Assembly (NCBI GenBank): GCA_023897205.1
Contig: JAHWDD010000003.1
Span: 747,665 to 811,664, forward strand
Reading direction: 5' to 3'
DNA length: 64,000 bases
Source of the DNA: Exophiala sp. HKRS030
Lineage: Eukaryota > Ascomycota > Eurotiomycetes > Chaetothyriales > Herpotrichiellaceae
Shown: in pieces, positions 9,801-19,715 of the stretch
Position numbering within the stretch: the stretch's first letter is position 1
Layout of the letters: each line of letters opens with the position of its first letter
The notes under the pieces: generated by a model
What the model was told of the DNA's origin: nothing
Seen by the model: the letters and a program-made list of their open reading frames with translations, nothing else
Database searches by the model: none
Translations under genes and position numbers: made by a program

Positions 9801-12617
9801 CAAAATGTGCTTTGACCACATACGTTCCAAGTGATAAGCGAGGTTGGTAGGCTTGAGGATTTTGTCACCTTCTCCGGCCCCCATAGGGACAATGAGCAGC
9901 TGCATGTCCTACGGCAAAAGACCCTACTGGCGTGGTCAACGGCTTGCAGGGTTGAGCCAGTAGACAAGTCGTCTGCACGAACCCACCTACAAGATGCAAG
10001 CATTGCAGCCACCTGCAATACGGAGTATATCAGCCACCATGCCGGCATTTGCATGTTTCCAGAACGAGTCTGACTGAGCTCTCGCACACAAGTGAAATTG
10101 AGATAAGTCACGGTATTAGCAATATTCGGATGATGCAGTGACACATCGTGTCTCTTCCTCTTGATGAATACCCTTTGTCACGAATTTCGCCATGGAGAAG
10201 CCTGACTCGCAGACACCGTGGTCAATGTGCATATGCGGATCTTGGAAGAACGGTTCCTGCATCATCGGAAGCCTTTGTTTTAGTCTCGCTCGTGGCTTCT
10301 CAGCTAGGCGCACTGGGCGACCAAGTCAGAGCAGGTCGCATCGAGCCGTCAGAACCAACAGGGGATTGTCGATTGCTGATTTCCCGCGTGGTGTCCTTAA
10401 ATGCAGCAGCATTCCTTCGGGTTGGTCGGAACTTCCTAGTCCCATCGCAAGCAGTAATACTATTACGTTCTGGCGGATCGAAGGACACGGCACTCCTCAG
10501 CTGCAAGAGGCATACGATGAATTCCACCTTTTCCACTCAATTGATATTTTCTCAGACCGACAGCCGTCCTATCATCCAATGTCGCGGTGTTTACCGAAAA
10601 GTTTAGACGCGTTGTACGTCAAGGTGCAGTGATCGACACTGAATAAGGGACCCAATGCAACGGAATGCAGATTTCGATGCTGTGGCTTGCGTGATTCTAC
10701 GTGAAGTGTGACTGTACCAGTCCTTGATCCAACTCGGGTTCCTGGGGTCATGCACGCAGTGACGATTACTCCGTAGACCATGTGCTTTCTGTAGATGACC
10801 AAGTCGTCGCAGTCTCTGACGCAATGACGGGCCATACAGCTTGTAGTTTTGAGCGATCACTCTTACGAGTATGGAATACGGAGTAGAAGCCTCGACTTCG
10901 ATCCATTGTCACTTGCTGCCCCTATCGGAGCTCAGTCTTGCCCAAGCGACATGAAACCACAAGGCTATATCACAGAAAAGCACGGACTCGTCACAGCCAT
11001 GGTATTAAAGAGCGGTGTGACCCAACTCCAGGCTCGAACATTGGTTTGTTGTCATTTGGGCCCCGAGGTAGTAGGAGGACCTTAGCAGGGTAGCTAGGGG
11101 GTAATAGGGAGTAGTAAGCTCCTATTGTAGGACCCCTGAGAGAGAGACCAGGACTCTTGCCTACAGAACGAGTCCCTGGAAACCACATACTCCGTAGTCG
11201 TACTGATGATCAACAGAGGCGCAACACTATGGAGTGAGGCTTTGGCAGTGGTATCGTATAGATTTGTACTGGACTTGGTATTCTCGCTTGCCCGTGCATT
11301 TGCGTCGCATAGCGCTAGAAGCCGGGGAAACTCAGTAGTGCCTCGTGGCTCTCGTGGCACGAAAATCATTACTGTAAATATGACTTGGGGAGTGACTCTG
11401 GCTTACTGCCATGCAGCTAGCCACTGATGCCGTCCGATGCAACTGGCGCACACCACTGTTCACCGTCGTCCAAAGGAAGATTCTGGCGCACATGCCCGTC
11501 TCCTTGAGCATTTTAGATGAACCGCTCGAACTAGAATGGAGGTCTCTGGACTAGTCCTGCAGCACAAGTCTCCCCATGCGGACGCTACCACGACCTTTCT
11601 TTTCTCTCAGACCACGGGAAGAAAATAACCCGGACGATTCTGCAAGCTTGTGGCGCGAATCGCACAGGATTTCCTGCTTCGGACGGGAAACACCGACAGT
11701 ATGTCCTTCCAGTTGGTCGCTCCCGATTCCGAGTGAGGCTTCGAGGAGAATGCAAGCCAATACGCACCCACAAATATCGAGGGCGATCATCTGGCAGAGC
11801 TTCCATCCCCACTAGCTGCAAGCGGCAGCTGCGTGAGACATTGGCTTACTACGAAGCACGGGTATGCAGGATAGACGCTCGTCTTGTCATTCGCCCTTTG
11901 CATCTCCCATCGACTGCCTCTTTGCTCTGGTGATCGCCGTCAACAGCCGGAGGGATCAGCAGGAGAGGAGAATAGACTGCCGAGACCATAATTTGGCAAA
12001 CTGCAAACTGGTTCACGTACAATCTCGGGTCGTAGAGCTAACGTTTACTCGCTTCCCCTGACTCAAAATCCAAAGGTCCGCATTTGATTGTCAGAGGGCC
12101 CGGCGATATTACGTCTTGCCTCGTGGCTGCAGGGGAACTTCACTGGTCTTGTATATCATCTTGTAGCCGACAATCTACTCTCTTTTGGGATGATCGTCGC
12201 TGCGTCGAACTCTGCGCCGTCATGAATCACAAACATCCACCTTCCTATCTCGCGCGCCTTTAATGGCCGTTTTGGGGTGCCTCAAACGTTGTAGCCGAGG
12301 TGACTAATGAGAAAGGCTTTGCACGCTGTTGTTGTTGCGAGAGTCGTCGAGTAGTCTGATATCCGTTTCCTCGATGCAGGACGGAGTCAATATTGTCGGT
12401 GGGCCGTGGATATCTCATCCTTAGTGCCTTCATTGACATAGCAACGCCGCTCCGCTGCATGTGGAGGATATCAATATGTCTCTGTCCAGCGAGCAACACT
12501 TTCGCTTAGGGATCCTCACGTTGTACTTGTAGCTGTAGAGACTCTAGTACTCATCGTATCGAGTTTGCGGGGCAAGGGAACGGCCAGAAGGCTCAATGTG
12601 AAACTTAAGAGGTTGTC
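6873..12617. other. 5.7 kb gene-free region
   Basis: No recognisable gene between the 5' end of the RING-PH-vWA gene and the 3' end of the CLC gene. Frames of up to ~150 codons occur on both strands (for example 8045-8497, 8649-9068 and 10148-10632), but they overlap in different frames, lack domain motifs and cannot be joined convincingly. The stretch from 7844 to 11196 holds seven exact copies of the 9-bp motif TACTCCGTA/TACGGAGTA. It may be long leader or regulatory DNA, a non-coding transcript or decayed repeats; the sequence alone does not decide. Confidence 0.55.
7844..11196. repeat. Cluster of seven TACTCCGTA/TACGGAGTA motifs
   Basis: Exact 9-mers at 7844, 9123, 10019 and 10877 (TACGGAGTA on the + strand) and at 8443, 10767 and 11188 (TACTCCGTA). 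The motif is an interrupted palindrome, with TAC and GTA arms around TCC. Seven further exact copies in the window are also outside coding exons. Spacing is irregular (110 to 900 bp), so this is a dispersed rather than a tandem repeat. Confidence 0.75.
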
Positions 12618-15368
12618 CTATGTTGGCGCTATCTGTTGCTCAAATCCCCCGTCCTCCTGTTGAAGAAGACCTCTGGCCTCGTCGCGACCGTCATCGTCAT
12701 CAACGTCGCCTCGAAGTACTCCCGACCCCGCAACAAACTCATCCCTTTTCCGCCTGTCGTCAGTTGCGGATAAAATCCACCAAACATCTTTCTTGGTAAG
12801 AATGCCTCGGAAAGCCCCCTTATCGACAAAAAGAAGGTAGCGCAAGCCGAGATTCTGAAACATATGGACAGCCAGCTGCAGTGAGCTGTTCGCGTTCAGC
12901 GTGATCGGCGTCTGATCCATCCAAGGGCGCAGATCTACCCCATGGCCGGAGATTACATCGGTGTGGTAATTGAAATAGCAAGGCGTCTGTAGAGTGACGG
13001 CTGGAGAGTTCCGCGCAGAGGCCGTGAAATTTGTGACACGATCCAATGCGAAAGTGAGCTCTGTGCGCGAGATATACCCAAGAAACGTATTCTCGCGGGG
13101 TGAATGTGATGGGCTTGAAGGCATATCAGCTGCATCAGCCGCCGAGTCTTTAAAGGCCACGACAGGGAATCCACGAAACGAAGTGTTGCGAAGAAGTTTT
13201 CGCAGTTTCTCGATAGAATATGCTTGGTTGCCGTTCAAGCAGGCCATATCTTCAACCCTCGTCATGATTCCTGACACCGAGACGTGGGGGATGGCCGCAT
13301 CATCCTTGTTGTCTAGATAAGGATATTCATTGATTTGAATCCAAGACTCATAGATGCCTCGGGTCGAGCATGCATCACCGATCCATTTGGCAAGCATGAC
13401 GGCAATCATGATCGGTAATACATACGTGAGCGCACCGGTGAGCTCAAACACGATTGCAACAATTGACACAGTCATGCGTGTAACGCCAGCCAAAGCAGAG
13501 GCGGCACCGACAATGGCGTAAGTCCCTGGAATCACACATGGAACATCAGGCTCACATGCTGCAAAAAGCAATGATGTCGAGAAGTGCTTGTGTATCAGTT
13601 CCATGACGACACCTACCGTCCTTCCATAGAGCGCACCAATCGCCAACGAGGGTAGTATGATTCCAGCTGGGATCTGTAGCCCAAATGTGATGCTAGCCAG
13701 TAAGAAACCCAGTACAGAGGCCGCAATCAAAAGCCACAGCATCGATAAGGCACCCGCAGTCGTGGCTTTGCATAGACCAAATATATCGTTGTTGCCAATG
13801 GTAGCGCATTCCGCGAAGAGATAATAGACTAGCTCTGACAGCTGGGCTCGCATGAAGGTGTTGGGGAAGTTGACAAGCGCTGAAACTGCGGCCACCACGA
13901 GAACCTCAAGAAGTGGTCTTTCTTTAAGGGGGTATTTCTGAGACTTCCTCATCCTCGAGACGAGCATATTGAGCTTGATGAACATGCCACCAAAAAGTCC
14001 GCCTGTAATACCTAGTAGAACGAATGGTACAATCTCAAAGCTATGCCAAATTGTCGTATAAGTGACTTGGTAAAGGGCAATCTTCCCTGTGTGGAATGGG
14101 TTCAGGGCCTGTAACGTGACAGCTGCCACCATGGCACAGACGAAAGACTGCCACATGGTCTTGTCGGGAAAGTAGTATGATAACTGCTCCAACGAGAAGA
14201 GCACTCCGCCGATTGGAGCACCAAAGGCGACAGATATGCCGCTGGCAGCTGCTGCAGACAGAACCTCGCGTTTGCGGGCCTCATTCTGGCTGAGGGCTGC
14301 GAAAGGCTTCATGATGATATTTGCACAACAGCAAGCAAGATGCACAAATGGTCCCTCCTTTCCAAGCCACATGCCTGACGAGACGGAAAGACACTAAACC
14401 ATGTCAGCCAAAGAACAAGTAGGGAGGAACATTGTCCGTTACCAGTCCGAGAGATTTTGCAAGCAATGTCCAGCCACCCAGGAAGCGTCTGATGACAAAG
14501 CCCCCAAGAACGGTCTTGATCTCGGGGATACCACTGTGTCGAGCATAAATCGAATACTTTTGGACCAATACGCCAGCCGATACGGCAAAAAGGACCTAGA
14601 TACAAGGTAAGCATTCTATATGCAAGCAAGGCTGGCCAGCATACTGCAAAGACAATGAAGAAGATATAGCTTATAAAATATTGCCCACCGGCTGGACCAA
14701 CCCCTAACGCTGCAGGCCAAGGAGTCCAGTCTTGACACTGAGAGAGATCGTCATGTCCCCAACAGCAGAATTGTTTGTTCAAGTAGAACTGCCCTCCTCC
14801 ACTGCCTTTCTTACAATATCCGGTCTTGATGTCGCTTAACCAGTCGGAGGCAATGTTGATGCCGGCGGCGACACAACCGACCGAGATCCCGGTTGCAACG
14901 AGAACCAGCCAGATCTGGCTGACTTCGAATAGTTGTCTCAATTGCCCTACCACGCCGGAATTGAGTGCTACCAGTCTCCTCAAACGCTGTCTCTCTTTCG
15001 TGTATTCATAAATCCAGTCGATTGCGGTCAAATCATCATAACCAACTCTCCGTCCGGGCCCTTCCACGTACCAGTCCGAGGAGAGCTCCTCCTTCAGGCC
15101 ATGGCCGTTGTTCCTTGATTGTGGTTGTCTGGTGTCGCTGGTCGGTAGACCGGCTTCAGCGCTTGGAGTGATCGAGGGAGAAGAGACAGGGTCGGGAGTG
15201 ATCTGATGAGTGGACGAACTCGTTCCTAGATTCTGCTGCGGGCTGCTAGGCGCATATTAGTTCAATATCCCGCTCAGGAGTAACTTGAGCATACCTCAAC
15301 GAGATATCGGCCCCCGCATCCGCAGACAAAAGTTGATGGTGTCCATCGTCAAAGTCAGAGGGTGCCAT
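12618..15368 (-). CDS. CLC-family chloride channel/transporter with CBS domains
   Basis: Four exons: 15368-15295, 15245-14645, 14595-14443 and 14393-12618. All three introns are exactly 49 bp, and the product is 867 residues. The N-terminus begins MAPSDFDDGHHQ. CLC signatures follow: HSGIPEIKTVLGG, which spans the selectivity serine; GKEGPFVH with gating glutamate E289; and FGAPIGGVLFSLEQ. Two CBS modules lie at the C-terminus (VSGIMTRVEDMA and SSLQLAVHMFQNLGLRYLLFV). Family members such as yeast Gef1 and mammalian CLC-3/4/5 move chloride in Golgi, endosome or vacuole membranes. Position 346, 57 residues after the gating glutamate, is Gln where CLC-5 has the proton glutamate. Start codon and joins keep the frame open throughout. 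Confidence 0.93.
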
Positions 15369-15811
15369 TATGATCAGGCGCAATCCCTTATTTTGCGATC
15401 TTCAGGCACAGTTCATCCATCCCAATTGAGGACCATTTTCTTGGTTATATGCGCATCATGAGCGCATAGCATCAGAGGTGGAAAGGGGCTTGTTTGATAG
15501 AATCGTAGGCACCTCGTGGCACCTTGGCGGTTCAACACTCTGAGGCCGTGTATGGAGTAGGTATCCGGCATAAGGGTATCCAGTAGAGTTGTTCTGTCCT
15601 CCAGTAAAGCGGCCGGCTTCTTGACAGTGCTTGATGCAGCGCTAACCGCTGAACTGTCAACTCTACTTATGCCGCTTTAGTGAGCTACTCCGCAGCCTTG
15701 CAGCCTTGCGTAGTATGTGTAGACTGCGGGCAAATCTCAAAATTATATTCTGGGCTTCTAGGACATACATCTCTTGTCCACCGAACATTCCTGATTTACA
15801 CCACCACAATA
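15369..15811. promoter_or_regulatory. 443-bp divergent promoter between the CLC gene and CCT8
   Basis: The start codons of the CLC gene (15368, minus) and CCT8 (15812, plus) face away from each other, so this segment must hold both promoters. A CCAAT pentamer lies at 15422-15426. No other element can be assigned with confidence. Confidence 0.6.
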
Positions 15812-17634
15812 ATGTCTCTCACAATACCACAGGCCTCCCAGGCTGGCCTCTTCAAGCCCGGGTACAACAGCTATGATGCTGAAGATGGCGCCGTCATCCG
15901 CAATGTATGGGCAATTCCCCGGAGCCACCTGGGACGTTTTCTAATGTCATTCAGATCGATGCCTGCAGAACGATTGCTCAGACAGTCCAAACGTCCTTGG
16001 GACCTTATGGCCGGAACAAAATAGTCATAAACCATCTTCAAAAGATGATCCTGACGTCCGACGCTGCCACAATCCTCCGCGAACTAGAGGTGGTCCACCC
16101 CGCTGCAAAACTGCTTGTGATGGCCAGCCAACAACAAGAGGCGGAGATGGGAGACGGAACCAACATGGTTATAATTCTAGCAGGCGAATTGCTGAAGAAG
16201 GCGGAAGAATTAATACGAATGGGTCTCAAGACAAGCGACATTGTATCTGGCTACGAGAAAGCCCAGTCCTTTGCATTGAAGTGCCTACAGGACCTCGAGG
16301 TCGACAGTGTCTCAGATATGCGCTCAGCAGAAGAACTCACCAAGGCTCTACGCACAGTCGTCGCCGCGAAACAGTCCGGGTCAGAGGACGTTGTGTCAGA
16401 ACTGATCGCCGAGGCAGTCCTGGCGGTCCTTCCCAAGAACCCCGCCAACTTCAACGTGGATAACATCCGGGTGGTCAAGATCATGGGAGGTGACCTGTCA
16501 TCTTCCAAAGTCGTCAAAGGCATGGTCCTAGGCCGGGAGCCAGACGGGACCGTGAAACGTGCCAAAAAGGCCAAAGTCGGAGTCTTCTCCTGCCCGATCG
16601 ACACCTCCCAGACCGAGACAAAAGGCACCGTGCTGCTCAAGAACGCAAAAGAAATGATGGACTTTTCCAAGGGCGAGGAATCGCAACTCGAAGCTGCCAT
16701 CAAAGAACTCTACGACTCCGGCCTGCGGGTCGTCGTCGCCGGCTCAACAATTGGCGAGCTCGCCCTGCACTACCTCAACCGCATGGGCATACTGGTCATC
16801 AAGATCCTCTCCAAGTTCGAACTCCGCCGTCTCTGCCGTGTCTGCAACGCCACGCCCCTCGCACGTCTCGGCGCCCCAATGCCGGACGAAATGGGCAGCA
16901 TCGACGTCGTCGAGACCACCGAGATAGGCGGCGACCGAGTCACCGTCTTCAGGCAGGACTCGGACACTGCCACGACACGAACCGCAACCATCGTCCTCCG
17001 AGGCGCGACGCAGAACCACCTCGACGACGTCGAGCGCGCGATCGACGACGGCGTCAACGTCATCAAGGCCGTGACCAGAGACGCCCGCCTGGTGCCCGGC
17101 GCCGGCGCCACGGAGATGCAACTCGTCGAGCGCATCACCCATTTCGCCGACAAGACGCCTGGCCTCCCCCAATACGCCATCCGTAAATACGCGGAAGCAT
17201 TCGAAGTCATTCCACGTACCCTGGCCGAGAGCGCAGGTCTCGACGCCACCGAGGTCCTGGCCCGTCTGTACACGGCACACCAGCAACGTCTCAACACCAA
17301 CGAAGTCAAGCGACGAACGGCCAAGGATGACGACGAAGACGAAGAAGATGAGAGCTCGTCGTCGAATGAAGAAGAGGAGGAGTCGTCTTCGTCGGGCACG
17401 TCAGATGATGAACCCTACTGGGCCACGGGCGTCGATCTTGAAGGTTCGGACTCCACCGGTGTCTTGGACGCCGTGGACGAGCAGATTCTCGACCTCCTCG
17501 TGACCAAGAGCTGGGCCATCAGACTCGCCACCGAGGCTGCCCGCACTGTCCTCAGCGTCGATCAGATCATCGTCGCGAGACAGGCCGGCGGGCCGAAACC
17601 TCCTGGGCCCAACCCAAACTGGGATGAGGATTAG
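15812..17634 (+). CDS. CCT8: T-complex protein 1 subunit theta (CCT8)
   Basis: Two exons, 15812-15904 and 15955-17634, separated by a 50-bp intron with a CTAAT branch site and TCAG acceptor; 590 residues. The protein starts MSLTIPQASQAGLFKPGYNSY and carries group II chaperonin signatures: QTSLGPYGRNKIVIN, LTSDAATILRELEV, the ATPase loop MGDGTNMVIILAGELL, and VPGAGATEM near the C-terminus. CCT8 is one of eight different subunits of the cytosolic TRiC/CCT ring that folds actin, tubulin and WD40 proteins using ATP. Residues about 484-517 form an acidic and serine-rich insertion just before the equatorial segment YWATGVDLEG, which makes the protein longer than the usual ~550-570 residues. Confidence 0.95.
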
Positions 17635-18616
17635 AAGAAGAGGATGACAGAACGATGGCTATGCGGTCATTAGAGTTATATTTCTGTCTGCTCTTTCCTT
17701 GTCAGGAGGCACGCAGTATTTGAAATCTCGATCGAACTTGGCTCCTCGCCATCGCCACTCCACACTTTCACTGACTGGTGTAAGCGGGCTGACGGTCTTC
17801 TCGGAACGCGAGATACGGGCGGGCGCTGAGGAAGAGTATCTACCACCTCGTCACATGGATCCTTCTCTATGCGATAGATCTCAGCTATGAGGGCTGGTAC
17901 ATGTCTTGCGAGTCGACGCTCAAGGGAACGAGGTCAATCTGGACGAGGATGATGTTATAAGAAACGTCGATCTGAACGATAGCAGAACTACCAGAAAATG
18001 TAGCAAACAGACAATGAGAGAAGCCCACCAAGAACTTGCACCGTGAATTGGGAATAATTTCATTGTTTTCATTTAGTATCATGTCTTAGCGTGCGCGGTA
18101 GTTCTAAGCCTATGGCATTGCATGCTGCGTGGCTCAAGCTCGAAAACTCAATAAAACAACAATCCTGAGTTGAGCGACCTGCATTGAAGGCATTGATCCA
18201 TCTACCCTTGTGCGTTACACTTTCCTCTCATCTCAGTTTCGCTGGAAGGTTTGAGGACTCCATTTCCTCAGCAGTCATGTTCACGAGATAACAGCTGCTG
18301 TAATGCAATGCATATTTTGCTGCTTCCATATGGCTCTGGCGATGCTAAGTGAATGTGCTGTTAATATCCGGATTGCAGACATGTTGAGTTGTGGCAAGGG
18401 ACGTTGGTTTGAGAGGCTTCCAGAATGCGGATGGTGGACACTTGCAGCGCGGAGAGATGGATAGATAGCGCCGTCCCATGTGTGGGTGACCGGTCCACGA
18501 GAGAAATGTTGGTAATACTCGTACATATCTTCAGGGGGTTGTGAGAGTCAGAGCCAGTCGAAACGAGGCCTGAGTTGCCAACTGTAGAGGCAACGTTGGG
18601 GGCCATACTGTTCATT
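17635..18616. other. Intergenic region between convergent CCT8 and HMG-box genes
   Basis: Both flanking genes end here, so it should hold two 3' untranslated regions. The short frames (up to 147 codons on the minus strand, overlapping the HMG-box gene in another frame) show no domain. I see no repeat or RNA gene. Confidence 0.6.
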
Positions 18617-19715
18617 CTACGAAGGACCAGCAGAAACGCCGCTCGAAGCTTCACGTCGCGATGCTCTCTTGTACGCATCCATTGCAGCCGTGTACTCTGC
18701 CATCTGCTCTTGATAGCGAACTTCCCAGAGCTTTCGGTTGTCTGCGCTAAGACCGTCCCATTCGGCCTGAATTCGTTCTGGAATAGTGTCTGGATGTTCG
18801 CCATTGTTTTCCAACTGCGGTCTCATGTGTGTGGTGAATTGCATGTAAGGAGGATCTGGTCGTGCGGGTCGAGAAGGTGAGGTGGTTGCGCCGCCGCCGT
18901 TCGCGTCAGCACCAGGCGCATAGTAAGGAGCGTGTAAATCCATGCCGCGTTGTTGGCCAGCAGTAATAGGGGAAGATTCTCCGTAGCGAGAACTTTCAGC
19001 AGGCTGTGGTTGATAGCTTGGTGTTCCTGCAGCTTGAGGTGTGCCGGACGAGACACGGAACGATGATGTTAGGCCTGTAGGGTTGAGTGGAGGGGCAGGG
19101 GAAAATGAGCTTGCGGGAGCAAGGTTGGGTAAAGGTTGCTGTTGGTACGCGTTCGATGTATCCTCGCCAGGCGCGTTGGTGTTCATGATGGTTTCACGGT
19201 AGTTGTTATTTACTCTTCTTCGGCGTTCGGGTCTTTCTGCAGGCTTTGTCGTGTGAGCGCAAGCTGTTGGGAGCAAGGGCCAGTCTCACCTCGGGTTCCT
19301 CTTCCTCACTTTCTTCTGAGCTGTCGTCTAGCAAGCCTTCGCCGTCAGGTCTAGGATTACGAGATTCCTGTGTTATGCCGCTGCCGGCAAGTTCAGCTTG
19401 GTTCGCACTGCCGTTTGCAAGAACACCGATTTTTTCAAGTTGTTCCGCAGTCAACTTCTTGGCGGGAGTGCTCATGACTTCCTGCAAGTGGTTGAGGAGG
19501 ATGGCACGCATGAGGCGCATCTTCTGAATATGCTCTGACTCTTGAATGATTCTCTTGCGCGTCGCATCGTTGTTGCCTTCAATCTCGGCGAGACGTCTTT
19601 TGAGTTGAATGCACTTTTTCCGATACGCCAGCTCTTGCGTTGGTGCTAACGGCGCGTTACGATTGAGGAGGATGTCGCCGGTAGGAGGAAAGGATGCCTC
19701 TTTGGAGGATTCCAT
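18617..19715 (-). CDS. HMG-box protein with N-terminal coiled coil, INO80 subunit Nhp10-like
   Basis: Two exons, 19715-19290 and 19243-18617, give 350 residues. The first exon (start MESSKEASFPPTG) has a charged coiled coil near residues 25-70 (ELAYRKKCIQLKRRLAEIE) and ends in an acidic run. The second has a low-complexity linker and an HMG-like box near 272-338 (PPYMQFTTHMRPQL, then IQAEWDGLSADNRKLWEVRY). A coiled coil followed by an HMG box recalls the INO80 chromatin-remodelling subunit Nhp10; animal SMARCE1 has a similar box, so exact orthology is inferred. The 46-bp intron is unusual: only the acceptor ending AAAG at 19244 joins the two frames. A CAG acceptor 7 bases further on would give an early stop at 19212-19210. 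The exon join is the least certain part. Confidence 0.72.

Noticed and set aside
10148..10632. Two overlapping ~150-codon plus-strand frames in the gene-free region
   Set aside because: They overlap in different frames with no motif or clear codon preference, so neither can be supported.
16744..17399. Minus-strand frames of 180 and 209 codons over CCT8
   Set aside because: They are shadows of the GC-rich CCT8 exon; the Ser-rich product comes from reading its acidic insertion backwards.
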